DNA of 64,000 bases from Bacteroidota bacterium (GCA_018268015.1 JAFDXJ010000003.1:1-64000), one strand, 5' to 3'; shown: positions 45,758-55,127, numbered from the stretch's first letter. The notes: generated by a model from the sequence alone, not told the origin. Program-made: numbers and translations.

Positions 45758-47215
45758 ATGCCATCAATTGAAATATCCGGGAAACAAATAAAATTTTGGT
45801 TAGGTATATTCTTTTTTTTCGCGAGTGTTGCAGTTTCCACTATTATAGGATCTGGCATCCCCTTGCTGATAGTGGCCATTCCTCTTATTTTGTTCAACAG
45901 GAATTACCTAATCCCTTTATTATTAATTATTCCCATTGTTGAAGGGGCCTTAACTACCAATACATTGGTTTCAACTTCCAATGAGGCGGGTGTTGTACAA
46001 TCTAGTATGGCTGAAAGTATAGCTATTGCACTACTTACGCCAATTATTATTTTTGACTTGATTCAAAAAGCCAAAAAGAAAGTACCTTTCAAATTGACCT
46101 TGTTGTTTATTTGGCTTGTGGTTATTGTTGGTGTGGGGTACCTTGTTTTACTCATGCATCCGCAAATCCCCACGATTGCTACACCAGCCTGGGTGCGCGT
46201 ACTTTTGAAAAGCATTAAAATATTTTTCTTTTGGTTATTGTTAAAATGGTGTATCAATTATCAAAAATCGGGATTACTAACTACGCTGGAATTTTTAAAA
46301 ACATTAGCTCCATTCATACTCCTAATTGTAGCTACTTATATCATAGCAAATCCGGGAGTAGGGAGATTTGATATGTCTGTTTTTGGCATGGCCCATCATG
46401 GTATCATGGGCGGCAATTTATCAACTATGCTGCCTTTTGTATTTATTACCTTTTTTGATAGGAAGAAGAGTGTATTTTTAAAAGTAATTTCATTTTTAGC
46501 CATAGTGGGAACTCTCTATGTGGTGATGCAGATTGGATCTAAAAATGGATTTCTTTGCTTTTTCTTAATGGTAGGATTATGTGCTTATCTCACATTATGG
46601 AACAGAAGTACGGATCTGAAAGTAGCCATGGTTGTATTAGGTATTCTGGGAACGGGTATTGCCTTGTATTTACTACAGGATTCTGCAACGATACAACGTG
46701 CTTTATTCCAGGAAGAACAAGGAGGACTCGCCGGATTAAGTACCGGCAGGACTGATTTTTGGTATTCCGGTATTGAGGCAATAGCACATCAACCATTGCT
46801 GGGATTCGGAGGAGATGAAACTGCATCTGTTTATGCGGTTACACTTTATGCTCCGGAAGTAGAGGGACACATCATGCACAATACGATTCTTGAGTTTATG
46901 GTAGAATACGGACTCCTCGGTTTTATATTTTACTTTCTTTTTGTTTGGGCCGTTTTATACCGGGGTTATCAAAACTTTAAATATGCCATGCGCACCAATC
47001 AATTAATATTAGCTGTTCCTACGCTGGCATATTATATATCACAATTTGCGGGATTATTTACCAGCCGTGTTTGGGATTCAACATTATGGTATAATTCAGT
47101 CCTCATATTTGCGATAAGCGTGCTGTGGGAAACAGGGAAAGTAAAATATTTTAAAGTTCGGCAATTACCTCCACATGCTTTGCAGGAACCGAGGCTCATC
47201 ACCCTTAATAGATAA
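45758..47215 (+). CDS. Wzy-like O-antigen/exopolysaccharide polymerase
   Basis: This membrane protein has about 11-12 hydrophobic segments and belongs to the O-antigen ligase/polymerase class. A large periplasmic loop lies in the second half (STGRTDFWYSGIEAIAHQPLLGFGGDE, then HNTILEFMVEYGLLGF), the typical Wzy_C-like motif region. It should polymerise flipped repeat units. The start is placed at ATG 45758 (485 residues); a TTG at 45695 would overlap sulfotransferase 4 by 31 bp. It lies between sulfotransferase 4 and a glycosyltransferase. Confidence 0.88.
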   Translation: MPSIEISGKQIKFWLGIFFFFASVAVSTIIGSGIPLLIVAIPLILFNRNYLIPLLLIIPIVEGALTTNTLVSTSNEAGVVQSSMAESIAIALLTPIIIFDLIQKAKKKVPFKLTLLFIWLVVIVGVGYLVLLMHPQIPTIATPAWVRVLLKSIKIFFFWLLLKWCINYQKSGLLTTLEFLKTLAPFILLIVATYIIANPGVGRFDMSVFGMAHHGIMGGNLSTMLPFVFITFFDRKKSVFLKVISFLAIVGTLYVVMQIGSKNGFLCFFLMVGLCAYLTLWNRSTDLKVAMVVLGILGTGIALYLLQDSATIQRALFQEEQGGLAGLSTGRTDFWYSGIEAIAHQPLLGFGGDETASVYAVTLYAPEVEGHIMHNTILEFMVEYGLLGFIFYFLFVWAVLYRGYQNFKYAMRTNQLILAVPTLAYYISQFAGLFTSRVWDSTLWYNSVLIFAISVLWETGKVKYFKVRQLPPHALQEPRLITLNR

Positions 47216-47217
47216 CG

Positions 47218-48348
47218 ATGAATGGTAAAATAAAAATTGCTCACGTAATCAGTCAGTTTAATTACGGAGGAGCAGAAGTATTATTAAGAGAACTTTTTCA
47301 TAGTGAAGGATTTCGCGATCGTTTAGACTCTGATTTAATCATTGGCAATAGCCGACGCCAGGAATTAGTGCCCCAAATTGAAGGCTTAGTTCAACATATT
47401 TATTCCTATGATATTTATTCCGGAAAATTTCCTTTTGAATATATTAAGATGCTTCAACTCATTCGGAAAAATAAATATGAAATCGTACATGTTCATTTAC
47501 CATTGATGGGGTGGTTGGTTGCTTTTGCTAAAAAACTATGCCCAAAAACAATATTTATTTATACGGAGCATAATTTATTTACCCACCATCACCGGTTGCA
47601 TTATTATATGAATGGTCTTACGTATGGTATGTATGACAGTATCATATCCTGTGGCTATGAAGTTTTTTATACTTTAGAGAAAGTCCAAAAAAGTTGGTTT
47701 TATAAAACCAACAACCATATTGCATTGATCAATGGAATTAATACAGATAAATTTGCTTTCGAGTTGAAACAACCCAATGAACAACGAAAACTGGTCGTGG
47801 GACTTGTGGCCATGTTTCGTCGTCAGAAAAGAATAGACAGATGGGTTGAGGTGGCAGAAGCAGTGCATAAAAAATCTGATAAAGTTCGTTTTTTGCTAAT
47901 TGGGGCAGACTATGAAGAAGAAAAGATTAAAGAAATGGTTAAAGAAAAAAAGCTCAAAGAGGTCATAGAAATGCCGGGTCAGCTTCACGATACCGTAGCA
48001 TCATTTAAACAAATGGATGTTTTTTTGATGACCAGTGATTTTGAAGGTCTCCCACTTTCATTATTAGAGGCTATGTCTAGTGGATGTGTACCTGTAGTAA
48101 GTAATGTGGGTGGTATTAAACAACTGGAGTTTGAAGGCTTTGGATATAAATTTGATGATTTTGATGCCGATCAGATTGCTGATAAAATTATTCAGTTTAC
48201 CGAAAATTATGAGGACTTTGCCAATCAGAGTCAGAAAGCACATGATTTTGTATTGAAAAACTATTCTTTAAAGAACCAGGTGAATAAAACCCTTGAATTG
48301 TATGATATGCTCCTAAGGGCCAGGAAGGAAAATAAAAAAAATCCTTAG
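47218..48348 (+). CDS. GT4-type glycosyltransferase A
   Basis: This 376-residue GT-B protein has the N-terminal donor-fold start HVISQFNYGGAEVLLRELF. The C-terminal nucleotide-sugar site has VAMFRRQKRIDRWVEVAEAV (~196-215) and the GT4 motif TSDFEGLPLSLLEAMSSGCVPVVSNVGG (~275-302; EGxPxxxLEA). It adds one sugar of the repeat unit on the cytoplasmic face; donor and linkage are not readable. It starts 2 bp after the polymerase and ends 99 bp before cysQ. Confidence 0.9.
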   Translation: MNGKIKIAHVISQFNYGGAEVLLRELFHSEGFRDRLDSDLIIGNSRRQELVPQIEGLVQHIYSYDIYSGKFPFEYIKMLQLIRKNKYEIVHVHLPLMGWLVAFAKKLCPKTIFIYTEHNLFTHHHRLHYYMNGLTYGMYDSIISCGYEVFYTLEKVQKSWFYKTNNHIALINGINTDKFAFELKQPNEQRKLVVGLVAMFRRQKRIDRWVEVAEAVHKKSDKVRFLLIGADYEEEKIKEMVKEKKLKEVIEMPGQLHDTVASFKQMDVFLMTSDFEGLPLSLLEAMSSGCVPVVSNVGGIKQLEFEGFGYKFDDFDADQIADKIIQFTENYEDFANQSQKAHDFVLKNYSLKNQVNKTLELYDMLLRARKENKKNP

Positions 48349-48398
48349 TCTCTAAGATTTTTCATTAAAACAATAGTAATAAAAAGGAAGAAATACCC

Positions 48399-48405
48399 TA
48401 TCTTG
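48399..48405 (+). promoter_or_regulatory. Weak -7-like box before cysQ
   Basis: TATCTTG followed by CGCC, with 42 nt to ATG 48448. It lacks one T of TAnnTTTG and has no -33 partner. It may allow independent transcription of the PAPS cassette. Confidence 0.3.
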
Positions 48406-48447
48406 CGCCCCTAAAATTGAATTCGTAGATTAATTTATAAAAAACAC

Positions 48448-49245
48448 ATGGAAGAATTGTTGAAGAAGGCTATTTATGCCTCCATTGAAGCAGGTAAAGC
48501 CATTCTGAATATCTATAGCCAGGATTTTTCTGTAGAAACAAAATCTGATAATTCACCACTAACCCAGGCAGACAAAAATGCTCATCTGGTAATTAAGGAT
48601 GCTTTGAAAGATTTAGGTTTACCGATCTTAAGTGAAGAAGGGAAATTATTATCTTTTGAGGAAAGAAAGAATTGGGAAACATTCTGGCTGATTGATCCAC
48701 TGGATGGCACCAAAGAATTTATCAAAAAAAATGGAGAGTTTACGGTAAATATTGCCATGATTCAAAAGGGTGTTCCAGTTTTAGGTGTTGTGTATGTACC
48801 TGTTACAGGAATGCTTTACTATGGTACGGAAAAAGAAGGGAGCTTTCAGGTTAAATTGCCGCAAAATGCCACTGCTTCAGAAATTGATTCACAATTAAAT
48901 CATAGCGAAAAATTACCGGCTGCGAATAACACCGTTCCATATACCGTTGTCGCCAGCCGCTCACATAATACACCAGAAACAGATGCTTTTATTGACGACA
49001 GGAAAAAAATATATGGTGATGTGGAGATTATTAGCGCAGGTAGTTCATTAAAATTGTGCCTGGTTGCTGAAGGTAAAGCTCAGGTATATCCCAGGCTTGC
49101 GCCCACTATGGAATGGGACACCGCTGCCGGTCATGCCGTTGCAAAATTCTCCGGATGTCGCGTCTATGATTATAAAACCAATGAAGATTTAGTTTATAAT
49201 AAAGAAAATTTATTAAACCCCTGGTTCGTTGTGGAGCGCAACTAA
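48448..49245 (+). CDS. cysQ: 3'(2'),5'-bisphosphate nucleotidase CysQ
   Basis: CysQ hydrolyses PAP, the inhibitory by-product of PAPS-dependent sulfotransferases, to AMP. The 265-residue FIG-superfamily protein has the metal sites LPILSEEGK (~69-77), FWLIDPLDGTKEF (~87-99) and the C-terminal EWDTAAGHAV (~222-231), matching CysQ rather than inositol monophosphatase in length and the LSEEGK block. It is first of a four-gene set cysQ-cysC-cysD-cysN with short gaps, between a glycosyltransferase and sulfotransferases. This is strong context for recycling PAP from polymer sulfation. Confidence 0.93.
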   Translation: MEELLKKAIYASIEAGKAILNIYSQDFSVETKSDNSPLTQADKNAHLVIKDALKDLGLPILSEEGKLLSFEERKNWETFWLIDPLDGTKEFIKKNGEFTVNIAMIQKGVPVLGVVYVPVTGMLYYGTEKEGSFQVKLPQNATASEIDSQLNHSEKLPAANNTVPYTVVASRSHNTPETDAFIDDRKKIYGDVEIISAGSSLKLCLVAEGKAQVYPRLAPTMEWDTAAGHAVAKFSGCRVYDYKTNEDLVYNKENLLNPWFVVERN

Positions 49246-49271
49246 TTTTTAGTAAAAGTATTTATACCATT

Positions 49272-49868
49272 ATGACAGAAAAGTTGCATATCATACCACA
49301 TAATTATAAATTAGGACAAGCGGATAAAGAATTGAAGCAAGGCCATAAAGCCGCATGCCTTTGGTTTACAGGATTATCCGGCTCCGGGAAAAGTACGATA
49401 GCCAATGCCGTTGAACAGGTTTTATTTGAAGGCGGATACCATACTTATATTTTGGATGGAGATAATATTCGTAATGGCCTTAATAAAGACCTTGATTTTT
49501 CAGAAGCCGGTCGTAATGAAAATATTCGCCGTATTGGAGAAGTAGCTAAGTTATTTTGTGACGCCAGTATAGTAGTCTTGGCTGCTTTTGTTTCTCCATA
49601 TAAAAAGGATCGGGAAATTCTTAAAGATTTAATGGGGGATGAATTTTATGAGATATACGTAGATGCACCGGTTGAAGTCTGTGAGCAAAGAGACGTAAAA
49701 GGATTATATAAAAAAGCCAGGGCAGGCGAAATCAGTAATTTTACTGGAATCAGTTCCCCATTTGAAGCGCCAGAGGCCCCACAAATACATATTTTAACTC
49801 ATCAGGAAAATATAGAAGAATCAACACAAAAAGTTGTCAGTTATATTACATCCAAATTAAAATTATAA
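49272..49868 (+). CDS. cysC: Adenylylsulfate kinase CysC
   Basis: CysC phosphorylates APS to PAPS, the sulfate donor. The 198-residue protein has the P-loop FTGLSGSGKSTIANAV (~33-48), the APS-binding DGDNIRNGLNKDLDFSEAGRNENIRRIGEVAKLF (~61-95) and the lid region FVSPYKKDREILKDL. It is a stand-alone kinase, not fused to CysN as in some bacteria. It precedes cysD by 10 bp. PAPS made here is expected to feed the six sulfotransferases of the locus. Confidence 0.97.
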   Translation: MTEKLHIIPHNYKLGQADKELKQGHKAACLWFTGLSGSGKSTIANAVEQVLFEGGYHTYILDGDNIRNGLNKDLDFSEAGRNENIRRIGEVAKLFCDASIVVLAAFVSPYKKDREILKDLMGDEFYEIYVDAPVEVCEQRDVKGLYKKARAGEISNFTGISSPFEAPEAPQIHILTHQENIEESTQKVVSYITSKLKL

Positions 49869-49878
49869 TTTTTATTTT

Positions 49879-50784
49879 ATGCATAAATATTATTTAGATC
49901 ACTTACAGGAACTTGAAGCAGAAGCTATATTTGTTTTACGAGAGGTAGCGGCTCAGTTCGACCGACCTGCCATATTATTCTCCGGAGGAAAAGATTCCAT
50001 TGTAGTTACTCACCTGGCAAAAAAAGCATTTTGGCCAGCAAAAATACCCATGCCTTTAATTCATATAGATACGGGCCATAATTTTCCGGAAACAATGAAT
50101 TTCAGGGATAAATTGGTGAAGGAACTTGGTGTGCAATTACTTGTTGGTTCCGTTCAGGAATCAATCAATAAAGGTCGTGCTAAAGAGGAAAAAGGGCTAA
50201 ATGCCAGTAGGAATGCTTTGCAAATTGTTACGTTACTGGATTGTATAGAATCCAATAAAATAGATGCTGCCATAGGAGGTGCCAGACGCGACGAAGAAAA
50301 AGCCCGTGCTAAAGAAAGATTTTTCTCACATAGGGATGAATTTGGACAATGGGATCCCAAAAACCAACGCCCTGAACTGTGGAATGTTTTCAATGGCCGT
50401 AAAAATATGGGAGAACATTTCCGTGCTTTTCCAATAAGTAACTGGACGGAAATGGATGTGTGGAATTATATTATGAAAGAAAAAATAGCCATTCCATCAT
50501 TGTATTATGCGCATGAAAGAGAAGTCGTATATAGAGATAATACATACCTGCCAAACTGTGAATATATGGTTTTGAGAGACGGTGAATTTATTGAGAAAAA
50601 AGTGATCAGATTCAGAACATTAGGTGATATAACTATTACCGGCGGTATTGAATCAGATGCAGATACCATTGAAAAAATAGTTATGGAAGTATCTGCAATT
50701 CGAAGTACAGAACGGGGTAATCGAAGCGACGATAAACGTTCAGATACTTCTATGGAAGACAGAAAGAAACAAGGGTATTTTTAA
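49879..50784 (+). CDS. cysD: Sulfate adenylyltransferase subunit 2 (CysD)
   Basis: CysD is the catalytic subunit of ATP sulfurylase, which makes APS from sulfate and ATP. The 301-residue protein has the PP-loop ILFSGGKDSIVVTHLAKKAF (~33-52), HIDTGHNFPETMNFRD and the GGARRDEEKARAKER block, all typical. The ending SMEDRKKQGYF is the family C-terminus. It needs the CysN GTPase, encoded 35 bp downstream. Confidence 0.97.
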   Translation: MHKYYLDHLQELEAEAIFVLREVAAQFDRPAILFSGGKDSIVVTHLAKKAFWPAKIPMPLIHIDTGHNFPETMNFRDKLVKELGVQLLVGSVQESINKGRAKEEKGLNASRNALQIVTLLDCIESNKIDAAIGGARRDEEKARAKERFFSHRDEFGQWDPKNQRPELWNVFNGRKNMGEHFRAFPISNWTEMDVWNYIMKEKIAIPSLYYAHEREVVYRDNTYLPNCEYMVLRDGEFIEKKVIRFRTLGDITITGGIESDADTIEKIVMEVSAIRSTERGNRSDDKRSDTSMEDRKKQGYF

Positions 50785-50819
50785 TATTTGCAAACAATCA
50801 TCAATTAAAAAATTTTTAT

Positions 50820-52064
50820 ATGGAACTATTGCGTTTTACAACTGCAGGAAGTGTGGATGATGGAAAAAGTACACTCATTGGCCGGTTATTATATGATTCA
50901 AAATCAATTTTTGAGGATCAATTGGAGGCAGTGAAAAATTCCAGTGAAAGAAAAGGGCTGGAGCATATAGACCTATCCCTTCTTACAGATGGCTTACGGT
51001 CCGAACGCGAGCAAGGAATTACCATTGATGTGGCCTACAGATATTTTGCCACACCCAAGCGGAAATTTATTATCGCTGATACACCCGGTCATATACAATA
51101 TACAAGAAACATGGTTACCGGGGCATCTACAGCCAATCTTGCTTTGATTTTGATAGATGCTCGTCATGGTGTGATGGAGCAAACCTGCAGGCACTCTTAT
51201 ATTGCTTCTCTGCTTCAAATTCCACATCTTATTATTTGTGTGAATAAAATGGACCTGGTGGATTATTCAGAAGAAGTTTTTAATAAAATCATGGAAGATT
51301 ATACAGAATTTTCCAGCAAACTGGATGTGAATGATATCCGTTTTATTCCAATTAGTGCTTTAGTGGGAGACAATGTTGTAAACCGGTCTGAAAATATGGA
51401 TTGGTACCAGGGAGCGACTTTATTAAATACACTGGAAACAATTCATATAGCCAGCGACTATAATCATCTTGATGCGCGATTTCCCGTACAAACAATTATT
51501 CGCCCACACTCCGATGAGTATCACGATTACAGAGGATATGCCGGTAGAGTGGATGGTGGTATCTTCAGGCCAGGCGATAAAATTGTAGTACTCCCTTCCG
51601 GCTTAACCTCCAGTATTACATCCATTGATACATTTGAAGGGCATGTTGAAGAAGCATATCCTCCCATGTCCGTTTCAATTACGCTTGCAGATGATATAGA
51701 CATCAGTCGGGGAGATATGATCGTAAAAGAAAACAACATGCCGGAACTTACTCAGGATTTAGATATCATGATGTGTTGGTTGAATGCAAAACCTGCCGTG
51801 CCGGGAGCCAAATATTTCTTACGTCATAATACCAAAGAAGTTAAAGCGGTTATTAAGGAAGTGGTGTATAAAATAGATGTCAATACATTGCAAAGAAATG
51901 AACAGGATAAGGAAATAAAAATGAATGATATCGTACGTGTACGTTTGCGATTGACACATCAGATTGCATTTGATGCATATCGTAAAAATCGTTCTACAGG
52001 TTCCATTATTTTAATTGATGACACTACGAATGAAACCCTGGCTGCTGGAATGATTAATGACTAA
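50820..52064 (+). CDS. cysN: Sulfate adenylyltransferase subunit 1 (CysN GTPase)
   Basis: CysN couples GTP hydrolysis to APS formation by CysD. The 414-residue protein has EF-Tu-like G motifs: GSVDDGKSTLIGRLLYD (G1), GITIDVAYRYF (G2), DTPGHIQYTRNMVTGAS (G3), NKMD (G4) and ISALVG (G5). Two beta-barrel domains follow. It is shorter than the E. coli protein and has no fused CysC domain. It ends the PAPS cassette and is followed by an intrinsic terminator. Confidence 0.96.
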   Translation: MELLRFTTAGSVDDGKSTLIGRLLYDSKSIFEDQLEAVKNSSERKGLEHIDLSLLTDGLRSEREQGITIDVAYRYFATPKRKFIIADTPGHIQYTRNMVTGASTANLALILIDARHGVMEQTCRHSYIASLLQIPHLIICVNKMDLVDYSEEVFNKIMEDYTEFSSKLDVNDIRFIPISALVGDNVVNRSENMDWYQGATLLNTLETIHIASDYNHLDARFPVQTIIRPHSDEYHDYRGYAGRVDGGIFRPGDKIVVLPSGLTSSITSIDTFEGHVEEAYPPMSVSITLADDIDISRGDMIVKENNMPELTQDLDIMMCWLNAKPAVPGAKYFLRHNTKEVKAVIKEVVYKIDVNTLQRNEQDKEIKMNDIVRVRLRLTHQIAFDAYRKNRSTGSIILIDDTTNETLAAGMIND

Positions 52065-52083
52065 TCATTTTTCTGAATTATTT

Positions 52084-52125
52084 AAAGCGTTTTGTAGTAG
52101 CCGGCAAAACGCTTTTTATTTTTTT
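52084..52125 (+). terminator. Intrinsic terminator after cysN
   Basis: AAAGCGTTTTG pairs with CAAAACGCTTT (11 bp) around a 10-nt loop, followed by a T-rich tail (TTATTTTTTT). It lies 20 bp past the cysN stop and only 18 bp before the next gene start, so it probably divides the locus or attenuates the downstream genes. Confidence 0.85.
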
Positions 52126-52143
52126 ATATAAAAAATTTGAACT

Positions 52144-53082
52144 TTGGCTATTGCTTTCCCAAATACTTTCCTGATAGGAGTTCAAAAAGCAGGGACGACC
52201 TCGCTGGATAACTGGATGTCACAGCATCCGGAAATATACAGCTACCAATCCTTAAAGGATATTCATTTATTTGGCCTTTATAAAAATAAAAAAGAAATCC
52301 TTGAAAGGCTTGGAAAAGAACAGCTGAAACCTTTTAATAATCAAAAAGTCGTTCTTCAATCCGCTGTGAATTATATTTTTTATCCTGGGATGTTAGATGG
52401 TATTCACAGGGATGCCCCGGAAAGTAAGATCATTGTTATTTTAAGAAATCCTATTGATAGAGCCTTTTCTTCTTACAATTATTTTAAAAAGATGTATCGT
52501 GAAAAGAGGCCCATTGAAGAAGCACTGATTTATGAACCAAGAGATCATTTTCAATTTACAAAAGACAATAATGATTTCACTTACATCGAACATGGCTTTT
52601 ATTATCAACAATTAGTTGAATGTTTTCATTATTTCAAAAAAGAAAATGTACTCATTCTCGATTTTGACAGGATGAATCATAAGCCTGAAGAAATAATGCA
52701 AAAAGTATTTTCTTTTTTAAAAATTGATACCAACTTCCAACCGGACTTTTCAATGAAAAATGCGACAGGTGAAGTACATAGTAAATGGTTTCAAAAGCAA
52801 CTTGTAAAAAATAGTGGCTTGAAGAAATGGATGATGAAATATTTTGTGCACTCCTGGTTACCGGCAAAAAACAGGAATTTGATAAAACGAAGAATGCTCG
52901 AAAAAAACACCCGGGTAAAAAGGAATACTCCGGTGAGTGAAAAAAAGAAAGAAACCATACCGATGCCTGTATATCATTTCCTTTTAGATAAATATAAAAG
53001 TGACGTAAAAGCGCTGGATCAGTTATTGGGAACAAATTATTATGTACAATGGCTTGGCCCAAAAAATGAAGCATCATTATGA
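52144..53082 (+). CDS. Sulfotransferase 5 (Sulfotransfer_1-like)
   Basis: This 312-residue protein starts at TTG 52144; no in-frame ATG would keep the PAPS loop. The loop FLIGVQKAGTTSLDNWMSQHPEI (~7-29) is the classical 5'-phosphosulfate motif KxGTTS. The 3' segment is KIIVILRNPIDRAFSSYNYF (~97-116). The C-terminal part is Lys/Arg-rich. It overlaps the following glycosyltransferase by 4 bp (translational coupling). It begins just after an intrinsic terminator, so its transcription needs read-through or a promoter I could not identify. Confidence 0.88.
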   Translation: MAIAFPNTFLIGVQKAGTTSLDNWMSQHPEIYSYQSLKDIHLFGLYKNKKEILERLGKEQLKPFNNQKVVLQSAVNYIFYPGMLDGIHRDAPESKIIVILRNPIDRAFSSYNYFKKMYREKRPIEEALIYEPRDHFQFTKDNNDFTYIEHGFYYQQLVECFHYFKKENVLILDFDRMNHKPEEIMQKVFSFLKIDTNFQPDFSMKNATGEVHSKWFQKQLVKNSGLKKWMMKYFVHSWLPAKNRNLIKRRMLEKNTRVKRNTPVSEKKKETIPMPVYHFLLDKYKSDVKALDQLLGTNYYVQWLGPKNEASL

Positions 53083-54191
53083 AGAAAAAAATTGTACAAT
53101 TAATACCCAGGCTGAGTTTTGGCGGCGCTGAAGTGTTTTGTATTCAACTTAGTAATGAACTCGCGAAAAATCCGCAATTTGAAGTTACATTGATAAGTAT
53201 GTATGATCATGGAGAAGGTATGTTGCCGTTATCCAGAATTCATGAGGATGTACAGTTTATTTCATTGGGAAAAAAAAGTGGGCCTGACTTATCCATCCCG
53301 GGAAAATTATATAAAGCATTAGAAAAGATTCAACCGGATGTTATACATACACACATGCATACTTTGTATTACAGTTTGTATGCATTTAAAAAACTGAATC
53401 AAAATATAAGGAGAATCCATACACTACATAATCTGGCAAAAAAAGAGAGCTGGTGGATCGTTCGTCAGTTATATCAAAATTACTTCCGAAGAAAATACAT
53501 CATACCTGTAAGTATTTCAGAAGAGGTGCTGACTACGGCAAAAAATATTTATGGTAATGGCGCCGATGCACTTATCCATAATGGTTCCATACCCATTATG
53601 CCAACTCCATTATTAGCAACAGCGCAAGAAAAAATTGCCTCCTTAAAACCCCATCCTGATACAATTGTTTTTATGAATGTTGCCAGGATTACGAAGCAAA
53701 AAAATCAAAGATTGTTATTAGAAAGCATGGCTGCTTTACAAGCTCAAGGTAAAAATGCCATAGCGATTATATTAGGAGATTGTCTTCCTGCGGATCAGGC
53801 ATTATATGATCAGTTACTAGATATGAAAACATCCAATGTGCATTTTCTCGGGAAGGTGAATAATATTGGGGATTATCTCCTCCAAGCTGATGCTTTTGTA
53901 TTATCTTCCATTTATGAAGGGTTGCCTATCAGTCTGCTGGAAAGTTTATCCGTTGGCTTAATTCCGGTTTGTACAGCCGTTGGCGGAGTTAAAGATGTCA
54001 TAGATGAGCAAACTGGTTTTTTGTCTGAAGAAGTCTCTTTACAAGCATTTCTTAAAGTAATGAATCAATTCATCGAACTTTCTCAAAGCGAAAAAACAGT
54101 TCGTAAAAATGCCTGCAGGGAATTATTTCAGCAAGAATACAGTATGGAACAATGTGCAGCAAAGTATAGTCAATTGTATTTTAAAAAATAG
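53079..54191 (+). CDS. GT4-type glycosyltransferase B
   Basis: This 370-residue GT-B enzyme starts KKIVQLIPRLSFGGAEVFCIQLS. DALIHNGSIPI follows as the inter-domain hinge. The donor-site segment MNVARITKQKNQRLLLESMA is at ~205-225 and the GT4 motif SSIYEGLPISLLESLSVGLIPV at ~284-305. It shares the PRLSFGGAE-type start with glycosyltransferase A. Donor and linkage are unknown. It sits between sulfotransferases 5 and 6 with 4-bp overlap and 9-bp spacing, so a single transcript is likely. Confidence 0.9.
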   Translation: MKKKIVQLIPRLSFGGAEVFCIQLSNELAKNPQFEVTLISMYDHGEGMLPLSRIHEDVQFISLGKKSGPDLSIPGKLYKALEKIQPDVIHTHMHTLYYSLYAFKKLNQNIRRIHTLHNLAKKESWWIVRQLYQNYFRRKYIIPVSISEEVLTTAKNIYGNGADALIHNGSIPIMPTPLLATAQEKIASLKPHPDTIVFMNVARITKQKNQRLLLESMAALQAQGKNAIAIILGDCLPADQALYDQLLDMKTSNVHFLGKVNNIGDYLLQADAFVLSSIYEGLPISLLESLSVGLIPVCTAVGGVKDVIDEQTGFLSEEVSLQAFLKVMNQFIELSQSEKTVRKNACRELFQQEYSMEQCAAKYSQLYFKK

Positions 54192-54200
54192 ATTTTCTCT

Positions 54201-55127
54201 ATGGGAAAAAATAAATCATTACCGGACTTCTTAGTTATTGGCCCTCCAAAAACGGCTTCTACTTCATTGCATTATTACCTGGGGCAGCATCCGGAGATTT
54301 TTATGGCAGCCAAAAAAGAAACAAGGTTTTTTGATCTGGATTATGAAAAAGGTATTTCATTTTATAAAAAATATTTTGAGCTGGCAGGAGACAATTTGTG
54401 TAAAGGGGAAGCTACTCCAACGTATGCTTTTTTACCCTTTGTGGCAAAACGGATTCATGAGAATATTCCTAATGTTAAACTCATTTTTACTTTTCGTGAT
54501 CCTGTAGAACGTGCTTATTCCGGCTGGTTGATGCGAAGTGCGAAAGGGAATGAAAAATTAAATTTCAGGCAGGCCATGGAAGCAAATCTTGAACAAAGGT
54601 CAACCATTGATTTTTACAAAAACGATGTTTCAGAAGCATGGCTGGCAGATCAATCCATTCTGGGGAAGAAGAATGAAATTTCATTGAGGACATATATTGA
54701 AGGTGGTTTATATAGTAAACAACTGAAAGCATATCAAATGTTTTTCAGAAGCGATGATATACTTATCATTTATCTGGAAGATATTAAAAAAGATGTTGAT
54801 GCGGTAATGAAATCCATATTTACTTTTCTTGGTGTGGACAATACATTCAAATGTGTGAGTGACACCATAAAAAACAAACATAATAAGAATAGGTTGAAGT
54901 TTTTATTCAATATTTTCGGTAAGAATGCTGTATTGAAAGCCGGGAAAATTTTTCCGTCATCAATGAAAGACAAAATCATTTCCATGGTAAAAGTACCCCA
55001 GAAAAAAACAACGATGAGTGAAAGTGATCGGGATTTTGCGTATGAAATTTTTAAAGAAGATATTGAAACACTAGAAAAAATGTTGAACAGGTCATTAGAT
55101 AATTGGAAAGTGAAAGATAAATATTAA
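54201..55127 (+). CDS. Sulfotransferase 6 (Sulfotransfer_1/NDST-like)
   Basis: This 308-residue protein has the 5' loop FLVIGPPKTASTSLHYYLGQHPEIF (~9-33), KETRFFDLDYEKGISFYKKYF, GEATPTYAFLPFVAKRIHENIPN and the 3' segment LIFTFRDPVERAYSGWLMRS (~93-112). The Glu in GEATPTY is the position of the general base in heparan-type N- and O-sulfotransferases. It is paralogous to sulfotransferase 4. It ends at 55127, where the ugd promoter box overlaps its stop codon. Confidence 0.9.
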   Translation: MGKNKSLPDFLVIGPPKTASTSLHYYLGQHPEIFMAAKKETRFFDLDYEKGISFYKKYFELAGDNLCKGEATPTYAFLPFVAKRIHENIPNVKLIFTFRDPVERAYSGWLMRSAKGNEKLNFRQAMEANLEQRSTIDFYKNDVSEAWLADQSILGKKNEISLRTYIEGGLYSKQLKAYQMFFRSDDILIIYLEDIKKDVDAVMKSIFTFLGVDNTFKCVSDTIKNKHNKNRLKFLFNIFGKNAVLKAGKIFPSSMKDKIISMVKVPQKKTTMSESDRDFAYEIFKEDIETLEKMLNRSLDNWKVKDKY

